A DNA stretch of 5,296 bases from assembly GCA_031273515.1 (NCBI GenBank), contig JAISRU010000244.1, positions 1-5,296 of the forward strand, given 5' to 3'. The position numbers and the translations under genes were made by a program. Origin of the DNA: Bacteroidales bacterium. Lineage in GTDB: Bacteria; Bacteroidota; Bacteroidia; Bacteroidales; WCHB1-69. Shown here one piece after another: positions 5,193 to 5,296 of the stretch (positions are counted from its first letter, which is position 1; each line of letters begins with the position of its first letter). The notes beneath the pieces are model-generated. The model was not told the DNA's origin, ran no database searches, and worked only from the letters and a program-made list of their open reading frames with translations.

Positions 5193-5296
5193 ATGAAAGT
5201 ACAAAAGATAGTTTTTGCTTTTTGTTTTTGTATAAGTATGTTGAATATGACGACATACGCTCAGAAAAAGAAACAGACAAATCGTTCCGATACGCT
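5193..5296 (+). CDS. Secreted protein, N-terminus only (cut by window end)
   Basis: An open frame runs from ATG 5193 to the window edge, 34 complete codons. It begins with a clear signal peptide: basic n-region MKVQK, a hydrophobic core IVFAFCFCISMLNM (6-19) and a c-region TTYA with predicted cleavage after A23, before QKKKQ. An A|Q junction followed by a lysine-rich start is typical of exported Bacteroidota proteins. C11 and C13 are too close to the N-terminus to make a convincing lipobox, so it is probably not a lipoprotein. The mature part is too short to classify. The leader has no Shine-Dalgarno; the start is supported by the promoter 50 bp upstream and by the signal peptide itself. It appears to be the first gene of its own transcription unit. 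Confidence 0.75.
   Translation, partial: MKVQKIVFAFCFCISMLNMTTYAQKKKQTNRSDT

Overview
The window looks like a piece of a Bacteroidales (phylum Bacteroidota) chromosome. The evidence is promoters of the Bacteroidota type (TTG near -33, TAnnTTTG near -7) ahead of two transcription units, A-rich leaders without a clear Shine-Dalgarno, a signal peptide ending in A|Q, a moderate-to-low GC content, and intergenic spacers full of short repeats of kinds common in this phylum. The genus cannot be decided from the sequence alone.

Layout. Positions 1-215 hold no credible gene. They carry a foldable palindromic repeat (1-67), an inverted second copy of its core (93-109) and a repeat fragment that recurs at the other end of the window. 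Positions 216-4005 are a tight three-gene minus-strand operon, read from right to left: pyrE (orotate phosphoribosyltransferase, UMP synthesis), a small SRPBCC-fold protein 2 bp downstream, and 5 bp further on a 910-residue membrane protein. That protein joins a PHP-type metallohydrolase domain to a GT39/ArnT-type polyprenyl-sugar glycosyltransferase. A near-consensus promoter for this operon lies at 4032-4061. Divergent from it, a Nudix hydrolase gene starts at 4029, so the operon promoter sits inside the first codons of the Nudix gene.

Positions 4656-5060 are a gene-free spacer made of at least five kinds of short repeat: a nested palindromic element of about 196 bp, an ACACAGAT repeat inside it, two different 7-bp tandem arrays and one 8-bp tandem array. 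An 18-bp-arm inverted repeat then abuts a Bacteroidota promoter (5117-5143), which drives a secreted-protein gene cut off by the window end (5193 onward).

The genes do not form one obvious pathway. PyrE supplies pyrimidine nucleotides and the Nudix enzyme probably cleans up or hydrolyses nucleoside-diphosphate compounds. The SRPBCC protein has no assignable ligand. The PHP-GT39 protein is predicted to act at the outer face of the inner membrane, probably on envelope glycans or lipids. The most novel item is this PHP-GT39 fusion. By predicted topology both its active sites face the periplasm, and its PHP part departs from the canonical metal-ligand pattern at one motif. The repeat architecture of the two flanking spacers is the second point of interest.
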